A stretch of DNA of 64,000 nucleotides from NIOZ-UU13 sp964444135. Its GTDB lineage: Bacteria > Planctomycetota > Phycisphaerae > Sedimentisphaerales > Anaerobacaceae. Shown here piece after piece: positions 1 through 9,065 of this stretch. The position numbers and the translations under genes were made by a program. The stretch is from assembly GCA_964444135.1 (NCBI GenBank), contig CAYUFX010000010.1, positions 1-64,000 of the forward strand, read 5' to 3'. The stretch's first letter is position 1. Each line of letters begins with the position of its first letter. The notes under the pieces were generated by a model that was not told the DNA's origin, searched no databases, and saw only the letters and a program-made list of their open reading frames with translations.

Positions 1-330
1 ATCCTATCGGCAAAAAGACCTAACAGACTTTATTCTGCGGACAGAGTACTAGGGCTCCACAGAATTCCCTCTACCCATCAACATAGTTGGCGGATTTCGG
101 CAATTTACTTGACTTCTGGGCTCCAAATATGCTAAGATTCGCTAAGTATCATGCGAGAATAACCAGCGACTTAGAATTGAAAATCGAATAGCGTTATTGC
201 ACTGGACTATTGGAACAACATAGCGGTGAACTTTTTGACGACATCGCCTATCTAAAACCTGCGAACTGAAAAAACGCAAAGGAGAGAAGACAGTGGAGAG
301 AAGCAAAAGCAAGGTGAGAAGGGATAGCTT

Positions 331-825
331 ATGAGGATAAATATTCAATGCCCATTTTGCAAAACAGATACTTTTGTAGAAGAGCCAGAGTTTGAAGCTG
401 AATACATTTGCCCCCATTGTGGTAAGCAGTTCGGCAAGGTCTATTCTTTAGCTAAGAGAGATACCGACCTCGCTAACGCAGCAGAGCTTATAGCAGGTCA
501 ACTAAAGAAAGACGTGAATTATCTAATTAGTTTATGAATAAAGCTCGACAAGGGAGCCTTAGCTGCTAAAACAGGTGGACTTGGATGGGCTGGGTATGAG
601 GCTTTCACTGGAGATTGGCTATCTGCCTTAATAGTTGGCGGAATATCGCTATTGGCTGGCACCATAACCGACAGCTACAAGAGAATTAAGTTACAAGAAG
701 TCAAACAGAGGTGGCTTAATATTCTTTCCGATTTGAATAAAGCCCAACTCTCGTGCCTGATGGAAACTCTGGAACGAAAATATCCTTTGCTCTTGCCTCA
801 GGTTCAGATTCTTTTGCAGGCGTAG
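331..825 (+). pseudogene. interrupted zinc-ribbon / small membrane protein
   Basis: The first part (331-537, 68 codons) has two CPxC/CPHC pairs (CPFC near residue 7, CPHC near 28), a typical zinc ribbon. It ends at TGA 535-537. The same frame stays open to a TAG at 823-825 and encodes a glycine-rich hydrophobic segment (GGISLLAG, likely one membrane helix) followed by a charged tail. No usable start codon follows the TGA, so the halves look like one gene with a nonsense change. Near 816 another frame continues as a plausible helix-rich tail to TAA 912-914, suggesting a second lesion. The family is not recognised. An alternative is that only the 68-residue ribbon protein is real. Confidence 0.5.
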
Positions 826-1482
826 TTTTATTTCGAAAACAAATCCTTATACAGAATGCCGAGGCCTATGCAAATCAGCAAATAGCTGAATTTATAGAGC
901 AAAGTGGGCATTAATCCTCGAATTCAATTTTCATTAACGACAACTCTCTCGCCCTAAGCTTTACCAGAGTTACGCATCAAATGCCTGCATCACGAATTTA
1001 GGGACAGAAAACAACAGAAAAGAAGGGAAAAGGCAAAAGAATTTTTAGTGGATTAGAGAATTAGAGATTGGTTAATTGGAAAGAAAAAGGAAAATGGCAG
1101 GGAAATTTTAGTGGATTAGAGAATTAGGGGATTGGTTGATTAGGTTATCAGATGATCAGGAAATCAGGGTGGAGGTTATCAGGACAGCAGGGTATCAGGG
1201 TTATAGCGAATGAACATAAATCTTGTGGTGCAAGCAATTTTAATAGATTTCTCCACTTCGTACCGCACCAATTAAGATTAGGCTTACGCCTAAATTGGTG
1301 CGGGACTTCGGTCGAAATGACCGAGCAAATCAGGGCAACCACGCGGGGTTGCCCCTACGTTGAACAGCGCATCGGGACAGGTAGAATGGAGAGAAGAAAT
1401 ATCGAATCTGAATGTCCAATGTCAAAGTGGAGATGCGGGTTAGAATAGGCAAGATTTAGAAAATTAGGAGTGGTTCGGATAA

Positions 1483-1502
1483 GGGCGGTTCGCGAACCGC
1501 CC
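1483..1502. repeat. 20-bp perfect palindrome, copy 1
   Basis: GGGCGGTTCGCGAACCGCCC is exactly self-complementary. It is preceded by AA and followed by CTAC, as in the second copy at 1789-1808. Likely a REP/ERIC-like interspersed element. Confidence 0.85.
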
Positions 1503-1788
1503 CTACGTTCGGGGGCAAGGATTGCGTCCCCTGCTGCTTCGCAAATGCGAAGCAAAACGCAGGGGCTTCGGAATGACCCCCGCCAAAGAAATGCGGGGGC
1601 AAGCAGTTTTAATAGATTTCTCCACCCATTCGACTACGCTCAGGGCAAGCTTCTTCGGTCGAAATGACTGAGTGGAGATTGCCGCGCTTTGCTCGCAATG
1701 ACCTGTCAATTGATTATTGGGGATGGAACCCCGACAGAAAAGCAAGTGAGCTAACATCGGGAGTAAACTCCAGATTTATTTCAGGTAA

Positions 1789-1808
1789 GGGCGGTTCGCG
1801 AACCGCCC
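1789..1808. repeat. 20-bp perfect palindrome, copy 2
   Basis: Identical to the palindrome at 1483-1502, including the AA before and CTAC after. It abuts the 3' end of the minus-strand GH36-like gene (stop at 1809-1811), so it could also act as a transcription-stopping hairpin, although no T-run follows on that strand. Confidence 0.8.
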
Positions 1809-3887
1809 CTACTGAGGTGTGGCATCAAAGACCAGTACCTCAAAAGGCTTTAGTTCAAAAGTGTGCTCTCTTGTCGCAATTAGCACGATTGCAGGTTTAT
1901 TTAGGTCTTTCTTCCAGGGACTCTTGAGAGAATATCTTCTTGCTGCACCTTTTGGCACCTGTACCTGCGTGTCCTGTGCAGGTAGCACAGTTGCAGGCAG
2001 CTCGAAGGCTTGGCCGATATTTAGGGTGATAGTGCCGGGTTTGTCGAGAGGATTGCGCAGCGACAGGATACCTTTTTTCTTAGACCACGATGCCCAGCCA
2101 TAGATTTTGCCCTTAGCCGGGTCACCGCCTATCCAATGCGTGTCCACCAGCACGTCCGCATTGCTGCGTGACCACTGCGCGGCCTCGGCCAAGGCGTCCC
2201 AGTCCTGCGGCCGCATCAGGGATGGGGTGATGTACAATTCCTGACAATCGGTCCCGCTGGCGAAGAATGCCCGTATATCATCCGTTAGAGGCTCGTTCTC
2301 ATTAGGGATTCCGTGATTGGCGAACATAACACCCTGGGTCATAAGCGAATTAAGGGGATGAAGCGGCGCACGGACAACAACGTTATGATAAGTTTCCTTG
2401 TCACGGTAAGTGATTTGCTGCTGGCGTTTGGAGCCCCAGCCGTGAGTGCTCCAATCTGAGCCTCCCCGCCAGATAGAGTCACCATACCACAACCAGAAGG
2501 GAGACGGCCACGTGCCCGTTGTAATGTTTATGAAAACATCGGGCTTAACCCGGCGAAGGTCGCTGATAAGTCTCAGCAGGGCATTCATATCCCGGGCGAA
2601 TTCACTGTTGGTTCCGGCCGGTCGGCCGCCGACGCCGATACCATCGAACTTGAAGTAGTTCAATTCGTATTCGCGGAGCATTTTCGTACACACATCCCGA
2701 AACCTACTATAATACGTGCTGCCCGCAAGTGAGAAACCACTTTTGTTTGTTTCGAAACCCTGCTGTTGGCCGTATTTGAGCCTTTCCTTCTTGGCTTTGC
2801 CATACCCGCCGAAAGGAGAGAGCCAGGCTCCCAGGTTGGAATCATATTCTTTAGCCGCCTTCTGCAGGTTCGAAAAGCCGTTCGGGAAGCCCTCGTGAAA
2901 ACGCCATAGTGAAGCGGGGTCATCCCAACCATCATCTAAAGCGAACGAATTTATTACTACCTTTCGCTGTCTGATTAGCTCATTTCCGAACAGTTTAATA
3001 ACATTTAGAAAATCATGCTCCTGTATTTTATCCGCGCCATAGCCGATATCATACCAGCTATTGTAGTGCAGAAACGGCCTGTACGGGTGCGCCCGTTCAC
3101 GCTCAACGTAATACAGAAAGCCTCTGCGCAATTGGCCCTGTGGAACAATGCCTATGACCGAGCTGTGCACAGTTTGCTCACCCGGCTCGAGCAAAATAAC
3201 GTAGGGCAGACTACACCTGAAACCATGCAGGTTCGGCTCCAATTTTTGGCTCTTCGATAAGGGGTGCTCGTAAGCAAAAAACATGTTGTCCACCACCACA
3301 GGCGAGCCATCCACGGCGGCCACTACCTCTGCGTTCGATTCACTTAGCTCCAGCAAAACTATTTCTTCTACTTTGATTTGTTCATTTGCTGCGGTCAGGA
3401 TTATTTGTTGGCGTACGTAGTTTGAGCCATCTCTTAAAATCGCACGCCATTGGACTTCGAGGTTATTGTCTGAAGAGGCCAGCGTAACAGAGATTTGCCT
3501 GCCGCCAAACTGTTCCGCCAGTCGGCACAACTCGCGGTTTGGTTCCAAGCTCTCTAATTTGGGCCTGCCAACGACCTTCAAATCAGAGGTTTTTATAACC
3601 TGCCCACCTTCCAAAATGAATTGAAAGCATTGGGCCTCTTGCATTTGTACCGTTCTCGAGACGAGCTTATCCCTGATGTATCGGGATTTGAGCCGTCCTT
3701 CGGATACACTCCAGGCACACGAAAGCAGCCTATTTTGTAAAAGAAGCTCATCTTCGTACACCCTGCCTTGAGCGTCACCCGGTGCAGGGCCCGGAAACTC
3801 AAGTCTTGATTCGGCGCGTGTCCCAGTAGTAAGAAGCAATGCTGCTAATATCGCTGCGCCTGTAAACCAGAAATTCTTTTCAGCCAT
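1809..3887 (-). CDS. GH36/GH27-like secreted alpha-galactosidase-type hydrolase
   Basis: 692 residues with an N-terminal signal peptide (hydrophobic stretch 9-20, likely cleavage after TRA at 23-25). An N-terminal beta-sandwich-like region (about 30-270) precedes a TIM barrel. In the barrel SFALDDGW (314-321) and YFKFDGIG (411-418, Asp415) match the layout of GH36-type enzymes, with Asp415 the likely nucleophile. A C-terminal beta domain follows. Residues about 630-644 are encoded by a repeat also found between genes at 17305-17348. The gene heads a minus-strand neighbourhood of sugar oxidoreductases, so a role in releasing galactose-like sugars outside the cytoplasm is likely; the substrate is inference. 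Confidence 0.75.
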   Translation of the reverse strand: MAEKNFWFTGAAILAALLLTTGTRAESRLEFPGPAPGDAQGRVYEDELLLQNRLLSCAWSVSEGRLKSRYIRDKLVSRTVQMQEAQCFQFILEGGQVIKTSDLKVVGRPKLESLEPNRELCRLAEQFGGRQISVTLASSDNNLEVQWRAILRDGSNYVRQQIILTAANEQIKVEEIVLLELSESNAEVVAAVDGSPVVVDNMFFAYEHPLSKSQKLEPNLHGFRCSLPYVILLEPGEQTVHSSVIGIVPQGQLRRGFLYYVERERAHPYRPFLHYNSWYDIGYGADKIQEHDFLNVIKLFGNELIRQRKVVINSFALDDGWDDPASLWRFHEGFPNGFSNLQKAAKEYDSNLGAWLSPFGGYGKAKKERLKYGQQQGFETNKSGFSLAGSTYYSRFRDVCTKMLREYELNYFKFDGIGVGGRPAGTNSEFARDMNALLRLISDLRRVKPDVFINITTGTWPSPFWLWYGDSIWRGGSDWSTHGWGSKRQQQITYRDKETYHNVVVRAPLHPLNSLMTQGVMFANHGIPNENEPLTDDIRAFFASGTDCQELYITPSLMRPQDWDALAEAAQWSRSNADVLVDTHWIGGDPAKGKIYGWASWSKKKGILSLRNPLDKPGTITLNIGQAFELPATVLPAQDTQVQVPKGAARRYSLKSPWKKDLNKPAIVLIATREHTFELKPFEVLVFDATPQ
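1956..1999. repeat. repeat embedded in GH36-like gene
   Basis: A 44-bp segment starting CACCTGTACC and ending TGCAGGCA. It matches 17305-17348 at about 37 of 44 positions. It is translated in frame as part of the C-terminal beta domain (residues 630-644, rich in Q, V, P and T) without breaking the frame. Confidence 0.75.
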
Positions 3888-3890
3888 CTT

Positions 3891-4964
3891 TTAGCCCTTC
3901 ATAACAAAGTCGGTTAGAGCGTAAATAGTATTGACATTGTAATCGGGTTCAAGGTGATAAATGTATTCGAGGTTGCCACCTTCGTTTTCTTCACAAATCT
4001 TTTTGGCCCAGTGCAATATGGGTTCCGTACTTTCCGCTGACATATCATTCGGCAATGGAGAGACACTTATCAGCATTTCTTTTGGGTTCCCGCCTTGCGG
4101 GGTCCCTCCAAATACTTCCCTAACCCTGCTGAGTGATGTGTCACCACCAAGGTCGAGAGAATGAAGGTTTGCAATTTTGGAAAATGCCTCCAGGTGATTA
4201 GTGCTGGGGCCACATGAATGTAAACGAACGGGACCAAGCTCCTTACCAATCTTTGATGTCACCGGCACTACAAATTGCTCAATCAGCTCAGGGCTGACCA
4301 TGCAGGATGAACATTCGCCTACGTGCACCTCGGTTATGGGTAAATTGGCTATTTCCGAAAAATGCCGACACAAGACAACGAAGGCCTCTGCGATCCAGTG
4401 CATGATTTCCAGGCAGCGCTGTGGTCTGGTCATCATATCTACAAAGACAGTTTCACCCATCAACTTCTGGGCAGAGGTCATAGCTCCGTGTATTGCGGCC
4501 CGGCCGGATATGTCCCAGAAAAAGGGCGGTATAGGACATAGCTGCTTCCGGGAATCACTCTGCACTCGGCGAATTTGCTCGTCGAAAAAAATAATGAGCG
4601 GGTGATCAAGCAGACTACCAGGCTGAGGTAAGTCGCAAAGCTCTCTGTCAGCCAGACAATTGGGCGTGATGTCGGCGTCTTTGTCGTCCTGAGGGATGAA
4701 ATCAGCACCCAGCAACATCCCCAGAATCATATTCGGCTGAATACCACCAATCTGGATCTGGTCCTTGTTCCAATAATCAATCTGACCCAGATTTGACTCC
4801 GAATAGAAAAGTCGCATATCGCCAAAGTGTTCCGATGCATATTCATTGCACAGAGAATCAACGGCGTAGCGTTTATCCGGGTCAAAGTAGTAATCGCGGT
4901 CAAACTTTACACCCAAAGATCCGGCCATCCATGCTTTTGAAAGTGTGCCTGAGATTGTAATCAT
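3891..4964 (-). CDS. uroporphyrinogen decarboxylase (URO-D) family protein
   Basis: 357 residues, soluble, in the URO-D/MtaA-like fold (corrinoid methyltransferase or heme-decarboxylase relatives). VRLHSCGPS near residue 247 fits the metal or ligand loop of methyltransferase-type members, and DLGGDTSL follows near 275. The start at 4964 is chosen because its ATG overlaps the TGA of the upstream gene by four bases (ATGA), implying translational coupling; an upstream in-frame ATG at 5012 is less likely. Residues about 286-294 (GGTPQGGNP) come from an interspersed repeat. Being in a sugar-oxidoreductase operon argues against a heme role; members of this type are common in planctomycete sugar loci. 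The substrate is unknown. Confidence 0.72.
   Translation of the reverse strand: MITISGTLSKAWMAGSLGVKFDRDYYFDPDKRYAVDSLCNEYASEHFGDMRLFYSESNLGQIDYWNKDQIQIGGIQPNMILGMLLGADFIPQDDKDADITPNCLADRELCDLPQPGSLLDHPLIIFFDEQIRRVQSDSRKQLCPIPPFFWDISGRAAIHGAMTSAQKLMGETVFVDMMTRPQRCLEIMHWIAEAFVVLCRHFSEIANLPITEVHVGECSSCMVSPELIEQFVVPVTSKIGKELGPVRLHSCGPSTNHLEAFSKIANLHSLDLGGDTSLSRVREVFGGTPQGGNPKEMLISVSPLPNDMSAESTEPILHWAKKICEENEGGNLEYIYHLEPDYNVNTIYALTDFVMKG
4084..4108. repeat. A-family repeat embedded in URO-D gene
   Basis: A 25-bp near-palindrome (GGGTTCCCGC CTT GCGGGGTCCC TC). It is the same element as at 22189-22213, 23660-23684 and 23894-23918. Here it lies inside the URO-D coding frame and reads as GGTPQGGNP. 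Confidence 0.88.
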
Positions 4965-6322
4965 TTCTGCTTTCTTGTATCGAGAGCAAAGCGGGGCTTT
5001 CTGGTCATCCACTTTCCTCGAGTAAAGTCTGGCACCTTGACCGGAACACTACCCCTGGCAATCGAGAGCTCGGAAAGCGGTCCGTGCACACACATAATGA
5101 CAGAGTCATAAACATCGATAGGTGTTTGCGTTCTATTCTTGACGGCCTGGACGAAGAGCTTTAACTCGAGCATGTCAGTGCCGCCGTGACCGCCCAGAGC
5201 AGGCTCCCAGGTCCAGGCGTGTCGATATTTCTCGTGATAAGGTGGAAATGGTTCCCATTCATGATATTTCGGACTCATACCCTTAATGTAAATAGCGTCT
5301 CTTTGTTCGTTGTAGAGGCCTCGAGTGCCCTGAATAAGCCATCGATTATCGTATGGCCTGGGTAGCTGCATATCGTAATTGATAACGATAGATTTTCCCT
5401 TTTTAGTCCGACCGACCGTTGTCACGATGTCACCCTGAGCGAATTTGCGCTTAGCGTTCGGATGGTCAGGTCCGAATTTTTCGGCGAAATACTCATTGAT
5501 GCCGACCGCGTCCGTCGAGGTAGAAGTAACGTAGTCGAAGACGTCCCCGCAGTTGATGTCCATCCAACTAATCACGGGTCCCAACTGGTGAGAGGGGTAC
5601 TGGTCACGGTTGTGATTTATAAGATATTTGGCTGGCCAGCGAGCCATACCGGTCCGACTATCGAAGAAAAAGTGGTCAATACAATCGTGGGAGTGGGCAC
5701 AGTGACAATGCACGATTTCGCCTAATAAACCCTTACGAATCATGTTCAGTACGGCCAGATTGTCGCTCCGGAAGCTCCAGTTTTCCAGCATCATACAGGG
5801 GATGCCTGTCTGCTCGGATGTATTGACCAATTCCCAGCATTCTTCGAGGGTATAGGCCGCAGGGACCTCGACCCCGGCATACTTGCCGGCCTTCATAGCA
5901 TAAACGGCCATTGGCGTATGCCATTCCCAGTATGTGGTGATAATGACGGCGTCTATATCGTCACGATCAACCAGCTTCTTCCAAACGTCTTCATCACCGC
6001 AGAAAATATCGGGCTCGGCAAGGTTTGCCCGGACGACTTGCTTCTGGGCAGCTTCAGCTCGTTTGGGATAGATGTCGCACACCGCGCGGATTTCAACGTC
6101 ATCTTTCATATTTAAGAAGTTGCTCAGCAGGCTATTGCCGCGGCCGCCCATACCGATTATCCCGATGCGAACCTTCTCGATGGGGGGCAGTTCAATCTCA
6201 TTGGCAGCATTTGATTTCGGTTGTGAAGCGGAAGCAGTCAGCCGCACGCCGCCAAGGGCGGCACCAAGGCCAACTGTGGTGCTGGTTTTCAGAAATTGCC
6301 TGCGGCTGCTTTCTTTAGTCAT
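4961..6322 (-). CDS. Tat-exported Gfo/Idh/MocA protein, GH109-like
   Basis: 453 residues. The N-terminus has a twin-arginine signal (SRRQFLK) and a hydrophobic stretch. IGIIGMGGRGN is the NAD-binding Rossmann loop. WEWHTPMA, GVEVPAAYTLEECW and CMMLENW follow the pattern of GH109 glycosidases, which use NAD by a transient-oxidation mechanism. The start at 6322 has GGAG eight bases upstream; an in-frame ATG at 6376 overlaps the preceding stop and is less likely. It is coupled to the URO-D gene downstream by a 4-bp overlap. Probable role: glycoside cleavage or sugar oxidation outside the cytoplasm. GH109 assignment is from motif memory, the N-acetylgalactosamine substrate is not shown. Confidence 0.8.
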   Translation of the reverse strand: MTKESSRRQFLKTSTTVGLGAALGGVRLTASASQPKSNAANEIELPPIEKVRIGIIGMGGRGNSLLSNFLNMKDDVEIRAVCDIYPKRAEAAQKQVVRANLAEPDIFCGDEDVWKKLVDRDDIDAVIITTYWEWHTPMAVYAMKAGKYAGVEVPAAYTLEECWELVNTSEQTGIPCMMLENWSFRSDNLAVLNMIRKGLLGEIVHCHCAHSHDCIDHFFFDSRTGMARWPAKYLINHNRDQYPSHQLGPVISWMDINCGDVFDYVTSTSTDAVGINEYFAEKFGPDHPNAKRKFAQGDIVTTVGRTKKGKSIVINYDMQLPRPYDNRWLIQGTRGLYNEQRDAIYIKGMSPKYHEWEPFPPYHEKYRHAWTWEPALGGHGGTDMLELKLFVQAVKNRTQTPIDVYDSVIMCVHGPLSELSIARGSVPVKVPDFTRGKWMTRKPRFALDTRKQK

Positions 6323-6372
6323 GGTCGTTTCTCCAAAATGTAGCTCTGGTGCTCCTATACGGACAACATAAT

Positions 6373-7398
6373 TCACGATTTATCTACCAGGTCACTAACT
6401 ATCACCGGCTTGCCTGATTGGGCCGAGAGGTCAGCCGCAAAGCAAACAGCCTGAGTATAGGCTGCATCTTCAAGGTCGGGATACGGTCGTTTGTCGTCAA
6501 TTATGCAATCAAGAAAGTGTGAAACTTCACCCTCAAAAGGATGATGGGCGACGTCAGCACTGTCCGGCAGGATGCAGGGAATTTTCAGAAAGTTATTCTG
6601 TCCGGGAAAAAGCTTGGGGGCAAAAAGTTCATTGTTGCGGAGCGTGCCCTCGGTCCCATATATCCCGATGTTGAACCTATAAGGCATTTGTGCATCGAAG
6701 GTCGTTGTACTGCGTCCGAGCTTTCCATCCTTAAATTTAACGTTGACTGAAATTGTACCCGGATATTCTATGGGGTTCTCGGTTTTCACCTGATAAGCGC
6801 AAACCTGTTCGGCTTGGCTCCGGGCAAACCAACGAAGAGCATCTATTGCATGGCAGCCTCCGGTTAAGATTGCCGTTCCACTCTTTTCTTGACTACCATA
6901 CCATTTCTCTTCGGGAGTCATCCATATCCGGTGCATATAATCGACCTCCACCATAAAAATATCACCGAATACACCCTGCTCGATAAGGCGGTCAATAGTC
7001 ATCAGCAAGGGATTCCAATGCAGTACGAAACTTACTATTGTTTTGACCTTGTTTTTTCTCACCACTTGGCGTTGTTTGGATAAGTCTTCCGGAGTCAATG
7101 CTGCTGGTTTTTCGATGATAATATGTTTGTGGGCTTCTGCAGCAGCAACGACGTATTGCGTGTGTACATTATGCGGCGTGCATACCACTACAATATCCAC
7201 GTCATTTTGCTCAAGCATCTTAGAAGCGTCAGTTTCGATGGTGCACTTTAAGCCGTAGCGGTCGCGGTATCTTTCTGCGTTCGCGGGATTCCGGCTAACC
7301 AGGGCACGCACTTCGGAGCGTTTGTCTTTTTGAAATGCCTTTATATACTCCTCTGCCACCGAGCCACAACCAATAATCCCAACGCCAAGTCTGTTCAT
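6373..7398 (-). CDS. Gfo/Idh/MocA family oxidoreductase
   Basis: 341 residues with no signal peptide, so cytoplasmic. VGIIGCGSVAEEY at the N-terminus is the dinucleotide-binding loop, IIEKPAAL near residue 94 is the family EKP motif with the active-site lysine, and GGCHAIDALRW near 180 contains the conserved histidine. The start is supported by GAGAGGAAG about seven bases upstream. The end meets the GH109-like gene with a long upstream start possible at 6376. It probably oxidises or reduces a sugar or cyclitol made available by the exported enzymes beside it; the exact substrate cannot be read from sequence. Confidence 0.85.
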   Translation of the reverse strand: MNRLGVGIIGCGSVAEEYIKAFQKDKRSEVRALVSRNPANAERYRDRYGLKCTIETDASKMLEQNDVDIVVVCTPHNVHTQYVVAAAEAHKHIIIEKPAALTPEDLSKQRQVVRKNKVKTIVSFVLHWNPLLMTIDRLIEQGVFGDIFMVEVDYMHRIWMTPEEKWYGSQEKSGTAILTGGCHAIDALRWFARSQAEQVCAYQVKTENPIEYPGTISVNVKFKDGKLGRSTTTFDAQMPYRFNIGIYGTEGTLRNNELFAPKLFPGQNNFLKIPCILPDSADVAHHPFEGEVSHFLDCIIDDKRPYPDLEDAAYTQAVCFAADLSAQSGKPVIVSDLVDKS

Positions 7399-7430
7399 AT
7401 TCTGCTTCCTCTCTTTTTAGTGGCCGTCAC

Positions 7431-7485
7431 GCCTGTAAGCCCTAAGGACTCCTTTCGGAGAAGCGTGCGTATCCGCATATATTTC
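7431..7485. repeat. B-family repeat, intergenic copy
   Basis: Read on the minus strand it contains GGATACGCACGCTTCTCCG followed by GAAAGGAGTCCTTAGGGC. A near copy lies at 17684-17733 on the plus strand, and shortened relatives occur at 11894, 16308 and 63643. It occupies the gap between the Gfo/Idh/MocA gene and the DUF1080 gene. Confidence 0.75.
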
Positions 7486-7560
7486 TCTTTGCCAATATCC
7501 ACCTTCGCGAGGCGACGAAGCCGCTTCAGTTTGGGCCTTCGCCGAGACGAGCTGATTAAT

Positions 7561-8580
7561 CTAACGTTTGATGACCGGCGTGAGAACGATATTTCGGTAA
7601 TTGATGGCCGTGTGGTCACCTTGTAGATATATGGGACCGGGCCTGAATTCATCCGACCACAACGCGCCGCCGGTGCAGCCCAGAAGCGGCTCATTGTCAA
7701 TAATCCTCTTGCCGTTTAGTTCCACTGTTACATGGCGATCCACGAGCGTGATATTCATGGTCTGCCACTGCCCGCCCGGCTTCTCAGCACTCACACTGGG
7801 TGTAATTCGACTGTAAATCGCTCCCATGTTATGCGAATCGAGACCCCTGCCGTACGAATTGCTGACCTGAACCTCGTAAATACCTCGCAAATAAATCCCG
7901 CTGTTACCCCTCTCAGGAACGTTCACTTCTAATTTGAGGTTGAAGTCCTCGAACTCAGCTACGGTGCGAAGGTTGCCATAGGAAATACGACGTTTTCCCT
8001 CCTGCCGAACCGGCCTATTGACGAGAACCCCATCTTCCACCGACCAACCATTAGTTTGCCTCGGATTGGTCAGCTTCCACCCGTCCAGATTGGTTCCATT
8101 GAACAGTACAATCGGTTTGCCGTATTTGACCTTAGACAGGTCCGGCTTCGGAGGCAGAGGAGGAATCCGTTTGCCGGTGAATTCACTCCTGTTAACACCC
8201 TTTCCATTCGAGCGTGGCCGGATTTGCGTTAATTGCAGGGTGTCTCCTGAAACCTTTGCAATAATTGTTTCCGTAAACGTATGCGTCCGGATAACTTCGC
8301 CCTTGGCGTCTTTGCGTTCAACTTTACGAAGACGGGTGATGTTCAGGATGTCACCGTCTATATAGACACTATCAACAGGGACCACGCTACCCCCGCCCCA
8401 TAGGATGCTTGCGTCCAAATATCCATCCTCCTGCGTGACACCCAGCCAACCGGCATCTCCGCCGGGAATTGTCAACGCCCAGTGTCCAATATAAGGATTA
8501 GCGGTTTCATCGGCCCAAACCGATACACAGGCAGTCAATAAAGCGAAGAAAATCAGGGTGTAACGAATGCTTTTATTCAT
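7561..8580 (-). CDS. secreted DUF1080 (3-keto-disaccharide hydrolase type) protein
   Basis: 339 residues with a signal peptide (hydrophobic 8-20, cleavage near VWA-DE). The C-terminal half (about 150-339) is a DUF1080 jelly-roll: LFNGTNLDGWKL near 160, NGWSVEDGVLVN, GNSGIYLRGIYEVQV and a C-terminal INYRNIVLTPV. An N-terminal lipocalin-like region (30-140) precedes it. DUF1080 members include enzymes that hydrolyse 3-keto-glycosides, which fits the oxidoreductases in the same gene run. It would act in the periplasm. The catalytic activity of this member is inferred. Confidence 0.85.
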   Translation of the reverse strand: MNKSIRYTLIFFALLTACVSVWADETANPYIGHWALTIPGGDAGWLGVTQEDGYLDASILWGGGSVVPVDSVYIDGDILNITRLRKVERKDAKGEVIRTHTFTETIIAKVSGDTLQLTQIRPRSNGKGVNRSEFTGKRIPPLPPKPDLSKVKYGKPIVLFNGTNLDGWKLTNPRQTNGWSVEDGVLVNRPVRQEGKRRISYGNLRTVAEFEDFNLKLEVNVPERGNSGIYLRGIYEVQVSNSYGRGLDSHNMGAIYSRITPSVSAEKPGGQWQTMNITLVDRHVTVELNGKRIIDNEPLLGCTGGALWSDEFRPGPIYLQGDHTAINYRNIVLTPVIKR

Positions 8581-9065
8581 AGTAGTTAACCTTTCACAAT
8601 ATTAGAAAGCAAATCAAAAAAGTAACAAACTCCTCTTATGCCATTGTAGAACAGTTTTTATCTGAGATTTCTTTTTTGTCGCTGCTCAGCTATCCTGACA
8701 CATCGGGACTGAGCCTCAATTCCAGTTAGAATACCAGGTCTTTATTGGAAATTCAATACAGAAATACATCCATCTCGATAAGAAACAATCCCTATCGTTT
8801 TGCTTTGCAAAAGCGAAGCAGCAGGGGGATAAAGTTATCGTATGCAGTTATTTTGTCTTTTCTACATTTTTTACAATAAAGAACTGGTCGTTGAGTATTT
8901 TTCTGAATAAGGTGAGGGAGGAATAGAAGGTTACAATCCTTGCGTCTATCGCGAAGAGAAAGAGAGTTTCACGCGTGCAATTTTGCACTTTGACTTCCAG
9001 TTGTATAGGGAGTAAAATAAGTGTTTGTGATTCATAAGAGGCTTGGTATGTCTGGAGGTTATATG
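8581..9065. other. divergent intergenic region
   Basis: 485 bp between the minus-strand DUF1080 gene and the plus-strand Gfo/Idh/MocA gene, so it should hold promoters for both directions. I could not pick a convincing -35/-10 pair. It holds a copy (8796-8827) of the inverted repeat seen at 1528-1560. A GGAGG at 9054-9058 is the ribosome binding site of the next gene. Confidence 0.6.

Larger units (their letters stand above)
917..1808. repeat. gene-free repeat island
   Basis: No convincing gene is seen. The stretch is a mosaic of interspersed repeats. A phrase around AATAGATTTCTCCAC appears near 1240 and again near 1608. Two identical 20-bp palindromes lie at 1483 and 1789. A related hairpin (GGGCAACC...GGTTGCCC) lies near 1333. 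A CTGCTTCGC/GCGAAGCA inverted repeat at 1528-1560 recurs at 8796-8827. A segment around 1724-1760 recurs near 48590-48626. Simple AG-rich phrases (ttagagaatta) repeat near 1050-1130. Confidence 0.75.

Noticed and set aside
142..417. A 91-codon minus-strand open frame at the left edge
   Set aside because: It overlaps the zinc-ribbon frame in antisense and has no family features. Positions 1-330 otherwise show nothing recognisable.
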